Of a DNA stretch of 64,000 bases, positions 37,042 to 48,500 are shown in pieces. The stretch is from assembly GCF_001894805.1 (NCBI RefSeq), contig NZ_BCWX01000002.1, positions 1,054,001-1,118,000 of the forward strand, written 5' to 3'. A program made the translations under genes and the position numbers. Source of the DNA: Rhodococcus globerulus NBRC 14531. GTDB lineage: Bacteria; Actinomycetota; Actinomycetes; Mycobacteriales; Mycobacteriaceae. The notes under the pieces are model-generated. The model ran no database searches and was not told where the DNA came from. It saw only the letters and a list, made by a program, of their open reading frames with translations. How positions within the stretch are numbered: position 1 is the stretch's first letter; each line of letters opens with the position of its first letter.

Positions 37042-37070
37042 ACGCCGGTACCTGACCAAGGTGCCGGCGT
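37042..37070 (+). terminator. Terminator-like hairpin after the suf operon
   Basis: ACGCCGGTACCT (37042-37053) pairs with AGGTGCCGGCGT (37059-37070) with one G-T pair and a five-base loop. It separates the SUF operon from the NRPS locus and places a GTG at 37061 inside the hairpin, so that is not the start of the next gene. Confidence 0.6.
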
Positions 37071-37168
37071 TAGGCGTTATGTCCGGTAACGGAGTTATGT
37101 GTTCGCGCGATATTTACCAGCGAAGGCATTTTGCCGTTTTCGTACCGAACATCCCAAGGGAGATCCGC

Positions 37169-39253
37169 GTGAAAGGCAGTTCCGATAGACACTGTGCTCT
37201 CGGAACCTCGCGCGATCGCCGGTCATCTCGTCAGGGTCAACTCACGGTTCTTTCGCCGCAGCAGCAGGAACTTCTCGAGGCGCAGCATTCTCGGCCCGAC
37301 GTTCCACTGACGGTCAGCCACCACGTGGACGTCGCAGGAAAACTGGACATCGATACCCTGAAAGCTGCTAGTTCACTCGCCAGCCGTGAATTCGGATGCC
37401 GATCACTGCTACCGGCGCAGGGTGTTGTCATGAGTCATGGTGGCAAGCGGGGCGCGAATTCGTTCGACGTGGTAGATCTCCGAACCGAATCGGATCCACA
37501 CACCGTGGCCCGGAACTGGATGCAGCGCGAATCGGCTCGGCCGATGGACCTGTCGACCGATCAACTGACACAGTGGGCCATTCTCGTTCTGGGTGACGAG
37601 CACTGCTTTTGGTACGCCCGAGTGCATCGCATCGCGCTCGATGTTGCCGGCTGTCGGTCGATGATGATTCGAGCGGCCGAGATCTACACCGCGGCCGTGC
37701 GGAACACGGCTCCGGATTCGCCACATTCGCCTCGTACGGCAGTCGACACCGAGGTCGGCTACCGTGTGTCGAAACGCTGGATCCAGGATCAGAAGTATTG
37801 GGACGCAACGCTTGCGGGTGCGCCGACCCGAACGTCGCTGGCGGCTGAAACCGCGACGGCTGTGGCGTTGCCCAGCGTCCGAACCGGAACTGTTCCGCGA
37901 CATGTCATCGCCTCTCTCGAAGGCATCGCCGAAGCGGAGAGCGTGAGCCTGTCCACGGTGCTCATTGCGACGTTTGCCGTGTATCTCGGGCGCATGACGG
38001 GTTCTCGTGATGTAGTTCTTCGAATTCCGACGCCGGCGCCGACTTCGTCGACTGCGCGGGTGGCCGGCGCAAGCGCGTCGAATATCGTGCCGTTGCGCGT
38101 CATGCTCGATCCGCACTGCCGAATTGGTGAATTGGTGCGGGCAGTCAAAGTCGAATTGGTGGGTGCGATTCGGCACCGCCGCTACCGCGACCAGCAACCG
38201 CATCGCGCACCGGTTCTGGCATTGAATCTGTTTCCATCTGGAATCACGCTTGGCGACGCGCGGGGTGTGCTGCATCTCGAGTCTGCGGGCCCCGTCGAAG
38301 ATTTGGAGGTCACGCTCCAGTCGCACTCCGAAACGAGCGGCATTCAGGTCGATTTTGCAGCGCATCCTGATCTGTATTCGGAGGAAATCCTCACCGAGCA
38401 CCATCGCAGTTTTTGTGAACTTCTTGCCTTGATCGGTTCCAGCGACGCGGCGACCCTCGTGGCGGATGTCGATCCGCGAGCTGACACGACACCGGATTCA
38501 GCGGGGTTGCAGGCCCGTAACTTGGAGTATTGGTGTGAGGCGTTGTCGACACCCGCCCCGACGTTGGGTTTGCTTCCTATGCTCGCAGGTGAGCGTTCCT
38601 CGGCGCCGGTCGTCATCTCCCCACAGCTGTATCGACGGCTCGAATCGCTGGCAGCATCGATGTGCACCAGCATGTTCGTGTTGTATCACGCGGCCGTCGC
38701 AGGATTGCTGCGTCGACGAGGTTCAGCCTCGGAGGTCTCGATCGGGGTCCCGCTTCGAGGGTATGGTGCGCCGCACCCGGACAACTTTGCCTCGATGTAC
38801 GCCCATCACGTCGTACTTCGTTTGACCATCGACACCGCGGAGAGCTTGACCCGGTTGATCGAGCGGACCGACGATGCCGTTGTCGACGCGCTGATCCACG
38901 CGGATATCCGGTTGTCCGCGGTGGCGGCTGCGCTGGGCGAGCGTCGTTCACTCGACTACGGTCCGCTGTTCAGGACACTGGTATTTGCGCAATCGCCGAT
39001 GGACACGCATCCACGGTTCCGGGCCGTGATGGGCGGGGTGCCAGTCGGATTCGAACTTGCCGACATGCCAGAACTGTACATCTCGCTACCGAGTCAGACG
39101 GGTAGTTCCCGAGCCGTCGGCTACGTGAACTGCATTGCTCCGCCGACAGAGGCCCGTGATCTTGCATTCCGGTTTCAGCGGATACTTCGCGCCATGGTCG
39201 ATGATTCTCGCCTGACGCTCGAGGCCGTGGATCTGGCGCACAAAGACCTGTGA
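37169..39253 (+). CDS. Stand-alone condensation-type protein with broken active site, paralogue of NRPS N-terminus
   Basis: A 694-residue protein from the GTG at 37169 (ribosome site AAGGGAG). Residues 1-450 form a condensation domain and 451-694 a second, C-lobe-only condensation fragment (LEYWCEALSTPAPTLGLLPM, then GSASEVSIGVPLRGYGAPHPDNFASMYA). The same C plus half-C arrangement opens the large NRPS downstream, with matching wording throughout. The catalytic HHxxxDG is HRIALDV (His153, Arg154, Asp158, Val159), so the second His and the Gly are lost and ordinary condensation is unlikely. It may be a structural partner or chaperone of the NRPS, or a decaying duplicate. There is no A or T domain. 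Confidence 0.75.
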   Translation: MKGSSDRHCALGTSRDRRSSRQGQLTVLSPQQQELLEAQHSRPDVPLTVSHHVDVAGKLDIDTLKAASSLASREFGCRSLLPAQGVVMSHGGKRGANSFDVVDLRTESDPHTVARNWMQRESARPMDLSTDQLTQWAILVLGDEHCFWYARVHRIALDVAGCRSMMIRAAEIYTAAVRNTAPDSPHSPRTAVDTEVGYRVSKRWIQDQKYWDATLAGAPTRTSLAAETATAVALPSVRTGTVPRHVIASLEGIAEAESVSLSTVLIATFAVYLGRMTGSRDVVLRIPTPAPTSSTARVAGASASNIVPLRVMLDPHCRIGELVRAVKVELVGAIRHRRYRDQQPHRAPVLALNLFPSGITLGDARGVLHLESAGPVEDLEVTLQSHSETSGIQVDFAAHPDLYSEEILTEHHRSFCELLALIGSSDAATLVADVDPRADTTPDSAGLQARNLEYWCEALSTPAPTLGLLPMLAGERSSAPVVISPQLYRRLESLAASMCTSMFVLYHAAVAGLLRRRGSASEVSIGVPLRGYGAPHPDNFASMYAHHVVLRLTIDTAESLTRLIERTDDAVVDALIHADIRLSAVAAALGERRSLDYGPLFRTLVFAQSPMDTHPRFRAVMGGVPVGFELADMPELYISLPSQTGSSRAVGYVNCIAPPTEARDLAFRFQRILRAMVDDSRLTLEAVDLAHKDL

Positions 39254-39521
39254 CGTTTGGTGCCCTATGGTGAGGGTATCTGACCCGCCAGTTTGTTTAC
39301 CGCGGGACTTTTCGCCATTATATGCAGGACGATAGTCCTGTTTTGCCGCATTTGTGATCCGCTCTCATATATCTGTGTGGTAACGCCGCGACGGATAGTC
39401 ACGATGAGATCTCAAGTGGGCAATTTGTCAGCTTTCGGCATTTGCTCCTTTCTTGGCTCGGCCTATTGACTGGTGCGTTTTTGCTCGTGTGTCACGACTA
39501 TTTCGTTCAAGGGAGATCCGT
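39254..39521 (+). promoter_or_regulatory. Leader region of the NRPS with a palindrome
   Basis: This 268-base gap holds CAGGAC-GATA-GTCCTG at 39325-39340 followed by TTTTG, either a weak terminator of the preceding gene or an operator. The last bases before the NRPS start repeat the leader of the paralogous gene (AAGGGAGATCCG followed by the GTG start region in both). No iron-regulator (IdeR) box is visible. Confidence 0.4.
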
Positions 39522-42500
39522 GTGGAAGGTAGCCCCAATCGAGGAAGAATGTCCGACACTTTCCCGCTGTCCCCTTCACAACTTTCCTTACTTGTCGCGC
39601 AACAGCTGAGGCCCGAAATTCCGGTCACCATTGCGCAGTACGTCGATGTGGACGGACCGTTGGACATTGCCGTACTGACCGCGGCGAGTAAGCAAACCGG
39701 ACGTGAGATCGGATCGGGGTATCTCCGATTGGTCGAGGTGGACGGCACGCCACGGCAATGGCTCGACGTGAACCTGGATGACCGGCTGGACGTGGTGGAC
39801 CTGCGCGGAGAGTCGGATCCTGAAGCGGCAGCCCAGGATTGGATGCACCGCGAACACACCACCCCCATGGATCCCTTCGTCGATCGTCTGGTGCGGATGG
39901 CAGTTCTCGTGCTTGCGGAGGACCGTTACTACTGGTACAGCCGCATTCATCACGTGGCTCTCGACGGGTTCGGCGCGATGTCGATGATGAATCGCACAGC
40001 CGAGATCTACACCGCATCCGTTCGGAACGAACCGGTTCCCGACCAGGAAACAGCGTCGCTCCCCGCTCTGGTCCAGTCCGAATCCGACTACCTGGGTTCG
40101 ACGCGATGGAACCGCGATCGGGAGTACTGGAACACGAAGATGGCTGATCAGCCGTCCGGGACGTCACTTGCACGCAATACGGCGCCAGCGCAGTCGTGGG
40201 CCCGGATCCGATCGGCAACTGTGCCTGCGGCGCTGCGAAACACCATCGCAATCGTCGCGGACGCTCATGACGTCACAACCGCGTCAGTAGTGATCGGAGC
40301 CTTGGCCGCGTTCCTGGCCCGCACGATCGGCACCAGAGATGTGGTCCTGAGTCTGCCCGTGTCCGGACGCACGACAAAGGCTGCCAGACGGTCCGGCGGA
40401 ATGATGTCGAACGTTGTACCGCTGCGGGCGACGATCGACCCGAACTACTGCGTCGGTGACGTGCTCCGCGAGGTGAAACTGGAACTCACCGGCGCGTTGC
40501 GTCATCAGAAGTATCGACACGAGGATCTGCGACGAGATCTCAACGCGGGTACTGGGGCCATTGCAGATGGTCGAGGATTTCACGGACCACTGATCAATCT
40601 GATGCTGTTTCATTCCGGCATTACTCTTGGCGCCGCCGCCGGTGAACTCCGGGTGATCTCGACGGGCCCGGTGGAGGATCTGTCGGTCAACGTCTACCAG
40701 CCGTCCACCACCGACATCCAGATCGATTTTGCGGCCAACCCGGATCTTTATACCGACGAGACCCTCACCGCCCACCATTGTGGGTTCCTCGATTTCCTCG
40801 AATTGTTCTGCGCCGCTGGTCCTGATACCCGATTGTCGGATATAGATTTTCACGGGGCGCGGAGCTGGGTCGACAATGTTCGCCATTCGCAAAATATCGA
40901 ATACTGGGCGCGGAAACTTTCGACACCTGCAGAAGAACTGGGGCTGCCGGTGTCGGCGGACGGGATTCGATCTCAGGCGCCCGTCGCGATCGAATCCGAT
41001 GTGTTCCGGTGTCTCGAGTCGATGGCCGCAGCGACGGATACGAGTGTGTTCGTGCTGCTGCAGTCCGCGATGGTTGGCCTGCTACGACGCCACGGCTCGG
41101 CCGAAGAAGTGTCAATCGGGGTATCGGTGCGTGGATACGGTTCGCCGAGTCCCGACGATTTTGTATCGATGTTCGCCAATCAATTGGTCCTGAGAACCGA
41201 AGCGTCGACCTCCGCGACGCTCGCGGAATTGGTCGAGATCGTTGATGGTGTCACTGTCGAAGCATTCGATCGTGCGGACACCCTTCTGACATCGGTCACC
41301 GCAGCCCTCGGGGACGGTCGCACAGTGGAGAGCGGACCTTTGTTCCGGGCGATGCTGTGTTTCGACGAAGCACTCGACGCGCACCCACGGTTTCCCGGGC
41401 TGATAGTAGGGGTGCCCATCGGGTCCGACATCGCCACCGACCCGGACCTTGTTGTCTCGCTGACGGTCCCGGCTGGCAGTGACGGCAGCGGCGACCGGAC
41501 TGTCACCGGGGTTGTGGACTGGCTCGGTTCGAAGCGAGCCGCCGAGGATCTCGCAGACCGCTTCAGTCGTGTCCTGACCGCGCTGGTCACGACACCTCGC
41601 TTGGCTTTGGGGGCTGTTGCGCTACTGCGAGCCGACGAGCGAGGTGCGCTCGTACGGCCGGTGCGGCCGCCAACTCCGGTTCGTACACTGACCGACGTCC
41701 TTGCCGGTCAAGTCCGCAACCTGCCACACGCTGTTGCGGTTGTGTGTGGCAGTGAGCGGATGTCGTACCGAGTACTGGACGAGCGATCGAACCGGTTGGC
41801 CCGCAAGCTGATCCAGGAGGGTGTTCGTTCCGAATCGCTTGTCGGCATCATGCTGACGAAATCGCTCGACATGATCGTCGCCGTAACAGCCGTGCTGAAG
41901 GCCGGCGGTGCTTATCTTCCACTCGATCGTGCGCACCCGGCTGATCGGGTGAGTTTTGTGATCGACGACGCGAAGCCGGTGTGCATTATCTCCGATTCCG
42001 AAATTCCGAATGCGGTGGTGGTCGGGGTCGAATCCGCTGAATTCTCCGCCGACGCTCTCGGCGACCACTCGGGTTTTCACAGCGCCGACAACCTGGCCTA
42101 TGTCATCTACACGTCGGGCTCGACCGGGAAGCCGAAAGGAGTCCCGGTAACTCATGCAGCGGTGATGCGACTGTTCGAGAACACACGTCGTGATTTCGGG
42201 TTCGACCACACCGATGTATGGACGATGTTCCACTCGTTTGCCTTCGACTTCTCGGTGTGGGAATTGTGGGGAGCTCTGCTGTACGGCGGAACGCTGGTAC
42301 TTGTCGACCACGACCTTTCGCGTGATCCCGATGCCTTCCGTGCCCTTGTCGCCGAAGAAGGCGTCACCGTGCTGAATCAGACACCGTCGGCGTTCTACCA
42401 GTACATCGAGGCGGACACGCGTGCAGTGTCTCCGACTGCGCTCCGGTACGTGATCTTCGGCGGTGAAGCACTGGACCTGCGTCGCCTCGGGCGCTGGTAC

Positions 42501-45500
42501 GACAATCACAGCGACTCGGCACCGACTCTTGTCAACATGTACGGGATCACCGAAACGACGGTGCACGTCACTCGTCTCGAACTGGGCAGTGCACACGCAC
42601 GCTCAGCGGCCGGCAGCCAGATCGGTGACGCCATCGACGGGCTTCGGGTCTACCTGCTCGACGACCATCTCTCACCCGTCCCAGTGGGTGTTGCGGGGGA
42701 GATCTACGTTGCCGGCGGCCAGCTCGCTCGCGGTTACCTCGGGCGTCCGGACCTGACGGCGTGCAGGTTTGTCGCCGACCCGTTCAACGCCGGCGGAGGG
42801 CGGCTGTACCGATCCGGAGACCGGGCTCACTGGGTTGAACCCGGCCGGCTCGAGTATCTCGGTCGCGGTGACGCTCAAGTCAAGATTCGTGGTTTCCGGA
42901 TAGAACTCGGTGAGATCGACGCCGTAATCCTCGCTGCGCCTGGAGTAAACGACGCCGTGACGGTGGTGGCACCCACACCGGCCGGTGATGTTCTGGTCAC
43001 GTATGTGACCACAGCCGACGCCGTCGACGACCAGGCGTTGCGAATGCATGCTGCTGGAATGCTCCCGACGTACATGGTTCCCGACGCGTTCATGGTGATC
43101 GACGCAATTCCTTTGACCACCAACGGAAAACTTGACCGACGCAGCCTGCCGTCACCGATCCTGGGTTCCCAGGCTGCGTTCCGGTCACCGACTACTGCGA
43201 CCGAAATTGCGGTTGCCGCTGTTCTTGCCGACATTCTTGGCAGTGGCCCACTCGGGCTCGACGACAACTTCTTCCATCTCGGCGGAAACTCATTGGCCGC
43301 GACGACGGTGGTTGCCCGGGTGGCCGAGGCAACGGGCGTGCGAATGCCCTTGCGGGCGTTGTTCGACCACCCGACTGTTTCCGGAATTTCCGCGAGCGTA
43401 GAATACGCAACTCAGACGCCGGACAGCGGTGCCCTGCGGGTTGAACCACGTCCGCAGACGCTACCGCTCGCGCCCGCACAACAGCGACTGTGGTTCCTGG
43501 GGCGAGTGGCGCCGGAGTCCGGTGCGTACAACATTCCGTTTGCGATATCGCTGCGGGGCAACGTCGACACCGCTGCGCTGCAGCAGGCTCTTCTCGACGT
43601 CGTGACTCGGCACGAATCGCTGCGCACCGTGTTTCCCCAGTGCGGCGACCAGGCAGTTCAGGAAATCCTCGATCCCGGTGACAGCTTCGAGGCGCTGGAA
43701 TCCATCGACGTCGAACGGCGCTTGCTCGACGACCGGATCTTCGAATTTGCTTCGGCCGGTTTTGATCTGGTGCGTGAATCTTCGGTGCGGTTCCTGCTGA
43801 TCCAGGTTGCCGATACCGACGAATATGTCCTGGTGGTTGTCCTGCATCACATGGTGGCGGACGGTTGGTCACTTGCTCCGCTGGCCGCCGATCTCACCGG
43901 CGCCTACGCCGCTCGGGTCACCGGCCACGCTCCGATGTGGGAACCGCTAACCGTCCAGTACGCCGACTACGCACTGTGGCATCGTCAGCACCTTGGCGAA
44001 GTCGCCGACCCGAATTCGCTTGCATCCGAACAGATTGCGTTCTGGACTCGCCAACTCGCAGACGCACCCGAACAACTTGATCTGCCGATCGATCGTCCTC
44101 GCCCGATCGCGCCGTCGCTGCGCGGTTCGCACATGGACTTCAGGATTGATGCGCCCGTCCATCAGAAACTGACGGCCCTGGCCGCAGACCACGGCGCCAC
44201 GCCGTTCATCGCTCTGCACGGCTGCTTTGCTCTGCTACTGGCCAAGTACAGCGGTACGGACGACATCGTCGTCGGAACGCCGGTCGCTGGTCGAGGGGAC
44301 AGGTCTCTGGATCCCATCGTCGGTATGTTCGTCAACACACTCGCTCTGCGCACGGTCATCGACCGTGGCATGACATTCCACGAGTACCTCGAACAGGTCA
44401 GAAGTATCGACCTCGACGCTTTCGACAACGCAGACGTGCCATTCGACGTTGTGGTGGACGCACTGGAAATCGATCGTTCGTCGTCGCACAATCCGGTGTT
44501 CCAGGTGGCAATCACCTCGCGGATTGCGACCACCAACACCGGGGAAATCGCCGGGATCTCGATGACGGCTCGAGCGGTCGATACCGGCCTGACCAAGTTC
44601 GATCTCGAATTGACGATCGCCGAACGGCACGAAGCCGAGATCGAGGGGATTGCACGACCAGACGGAATCGATGCCACCCTCACCTATTCCACCGACCTGT
44701 TCGACACTTCGACGATCGAAGCGATGGCCGAGAACTTCGTGACGCTCGTGAAGTCCGCCGTTACCGACCCGGCAACGCGGGTTGGCGATCTTCATACGCT
44801 TCATGCCGGTGAAAGCGCCGCCGTACTGCCACGACGCGGTCAGGCAGGGTTGCCCGATGCGACGCTAGCGCAGATTATCGGCGGCACGGCAGAGGCATAT
44901 CCCGACCGGATTGCCGTCGACGACGGTGAGCGCGCACTGTCGTACCGCGAGCTCGACAGTGAATCCAATCGGATCGCTCGATACCTCATGGACCTGGGCG
45001 TGTGCGGCGAAGTGCCGGTAGCGCTGGCAGTTGCGCGGTCGGTCGACTCGGTTCTTGCAGTGTGGGCAGTCGCCAAATCCGGTGGAGTCTTCGTTCCCGT
45101 CGACCCGCGGTACCCGGAAGATCGCGTGGCGCACATGCTCGAGGATTCCGGAGCGCGGATCGGCATCAGATCAGTCGACGCTGCCGCAGGTGGCAGCGTT
45201 GCCGCGTGGATCGACTTTCGCGACCCAGACATCGCGGCGGAGGTCGCGGCGTATCCGGACTCTCCGATCGGCCACGACGAGCACTCCACATCGGCCACAC
45301 CAGCGTCTGCGGCGTACATCATCTACACGTCCGGATCGACCGGCGTGCCGAAAGGCACTGTCGTCACGCACTCCGGCCTGGCCAATCTTGCGCGGGAACA
45401 GCAGGATCGATATCGGATCACCGAAAATTCCCGGACCCTACATTTTGCGTCACCGAGCTTCGACGGTGCCGTACTCGAACTTCTGCTCGCGGGGTCCACC

Positions 45501-48500
45501 GGCGCGACGATGGTGATCGCGCCGGCTGACATCTACGGCGGCGACGCGCTTGGGAAGTTCCTTCGAACGAGCGCGGTGACCCATGCCTTCGTCACACCCG
45601 CAGCACTCGCGACGGTAGATCCCGGCGGTATCTCCGACCTTGAATGTGTTGTTGTCGGCGGCGACGTCTGCACACCGGAACTCGTCGAGAGTTGGAGCCG
45701 GGGACGCCGGCTGCACAACGGGTACGGGCCCACCGAAACCACGGTGATGGTGGCGATCAGCGACCAGATCGAACCCGGTGAGTCGATCACCATCGGCGGA
45801 CCCATCCGCGGTGTCGACGCCGTTGTCCTGGACTCGCGGCTGCAACCGGTGCCGGTCGGCGGCGTCGGCGAACTGTACATCGGTGGAGCGGGGCTGGCTC
45901 GCGGCTACCATCGACGTGCCGGATTGACATCGGATCGTTTTGTCGCACATCCGTATTCGACCGACGGTGCACGGATGTACCGAACCGGAGACCTCGTTCG
46001 TTGGACCAAGGACCTCACACTTCGCTACGTGGGGCGCAGCGACCATCAACTCAAGATCCGCGGATTCCGCATCGAACTCGGTGAGATCGACGCCGCGTTG
46101 ATGGAATCTCCACTTGTACAGTTCGCAACAACAATCGCCGTCGAATCCTCCGTGGGGACCGCACTGGCGTCGTACGTGCTGTTCAGTGACGAGAACCGCG
46201 ACGGCGAGAACCGCGACACCGAAGCTCTGTTCGGGTTGCTCGGGGAAACCTTGCCCCGCTACATGATTCCGTCGTCCATCACCGCCATCGACGCCATACC
46301 GCTGACGCCGGTAGGAAAGCTGGACCGCCGGGCGCTACCCACGCCGCTCGCGCGTGAAATCCTCGGTACCGGGCGCGCGCCGGAGCCGGGTCTGGAGCAG
46401 GCAGTAGCGGAAGTCTTTGCAGCGCTTCTGGATGTGACCGCCGTGCGAGCAAGCGACAGTTTCTTCGATCTCGGTGGCAACTCGCTGATCGCCACGCAGG
46501 TCACCGCACGATTGACCGCCGCGACGGGTATTGCGGTAGAGGTGCGGTCGATCTTCGAGAACCCCACCGTCGAAGGTCTGGCACTGCGTCTCGCTTCGTG
46601 CGTCGCAGCCTCGGACGATCGCCCGGCTCTCACGGCCGTTGTCCGCCCTGATCGCGTGCCGCTTTCGGCCGCGCAACAGCGACTGTGGTTCGTCAACCGG
46701 TTCGATCCGGCATCGCCGGCTTACAACATTCCGTTCTCGATTCGGATTACCGGAAATGTATCGGTCGACGCCCTCGAAGCGGCATTGTCCGATGTCATCG
46801 CACGTCACGAAGCACTGAGAACCGTCTATGTCGATGACGCTGACGGTCCCGTTCAGATCATTCGCGCGCGGGCCGACGTGAATTTTGCGGTGGAGCAGTG
46901 CACCGGTAATGCCGACACCACGGTGGACGAGTTCACAGGTCGAGGTTTCGACCTGAGTGCGGACCTTCCGCTACGGGCACTGCTGGTACGCGAAGGCCCG
47001 GACGTGCATCGTCTGGTGGTGGTTATCCACCACATTGCCTTCGACGGTTGGTCGTTGACCCCGTTTGCTGCGGATTTCGTTGCTGCGTATTCGGCTCGCG
47101 CAGTGGGGGACTCACCGGTATTTATGCCGCTGGACGTGCAGTACGCCGATTACGCGCTGTGGCAGCACACCGTTCTCGGTGATGCACACGATCCGGAAGG
47201 CGTGGTTTCTCGTGAGCTGAAATTCTGGACGGCGACAATGGCCGGCGCGCCGGACGAATTGCGCCTACCCAAGGATCGTCCACGAGGATCCGAGTCCACC
47301 ACCGCGGTCGGTTCCGTCCCGGTCATCCTCGACTCCGATGCAGGCAGGCTCATCGGCGTTCTGGCCCGTGACACCGGAACAACGCAGTTCATGGTCCTGC
47401 ACGCGATGTTTGCACTTGTTCTTGCACGCCTCGGCGCGACCGACGACGTGGTGATCGGAACACCGGTTGCCGGCCGTGGGCGCCCCGAACTCGATGCGCT
47501 GATCGGAATGTTCGTCAACTCCTTGCCGCTGCGCACAGCGGTTGATCACCGGGCGCCGTTCACGGACCTGCTCGACGCCGTACGCGAGAGCGACCTCGCC
47601 GCATTCGAACACGCCGATCTGCCCTTCGACGTGCTGGTGGACGCACTTGATCTCGACCGGTCGACGCCGCGTCATCCGGTGTTCCAGGTCATGCTGTCGT
47701 ACCATCAGAATCTTGTGTCTCCGCAGGTGAGTGTGCATGGCGTCCATCTGCACGCGGAGCCACTCGAACCTGCGACAGCGAAATTCGATCTCGAACTGAC
47801 GCTCGTGGCGGGTGATTCCGACAACCCGGAGATCACCGGCTCCCTGCGTTTCGCGCACGCCTTGTTCGACGAGGACACCGCAGCTCGGATTGCCGCACGG
47901 TTCGAGTCGGTAGCGCGGGCCGTAATCGCCGATCCGAGTACCACGATCGCCGATATCGAACTGCTCACCGCCGACGAGCGGGCGTCGCTGATGCCGGTTC
48001 GCGGGCCGGCTTGGGTCGGATCGCGCACCTTGGCGGACATCTTCACCCAGACGGCAACGGAGGCCGGACATTCGGTTGCGCTCCGATCGGGAAATGTGAC
48101 CCTGCGCTACCGTGAACTGTATTCCCGTGCGTCAGCGGTGGCGCATCGGTTGACCACGGAGGGAATCGGCGCCGAAGACATTGTGGCGATTGCGATTCCG
48201 CGTTCCGTCGACTCGATAGTTTCGCTGTGGGCCGTGGCATTGACCGGTGCGGCGTTTGTTCCCGTCGATCCGCGATATCCGGCGGATCGAATCCTGCACA
48301 TGCTCACCGATTCCGGGGCTTCACGCGGATTGACGACAACATCTGTGCTCGAGTCGCTTCCACGATCCGTGCCGTGGTTGACAATGGATGAGATTGTCGC
48401 TGATTCGCGCGAACTGGTGGTTCCAGCAGCACCTATCCGAGCCGACAACCTTGCATACATCATCTACACGTCGGGCTCGACTGGTAAACCCAAGGGTGTC

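Noticed and set aside
39254-39521. IdeR/iron box that would mark the NRPS as a siderophore synthetase
   Set aside because: No TTAGGTTAGGCTAACCTAA-like sequence, and no catecholate or hydroxamate genes in the window; proximity to suf is not evidence.
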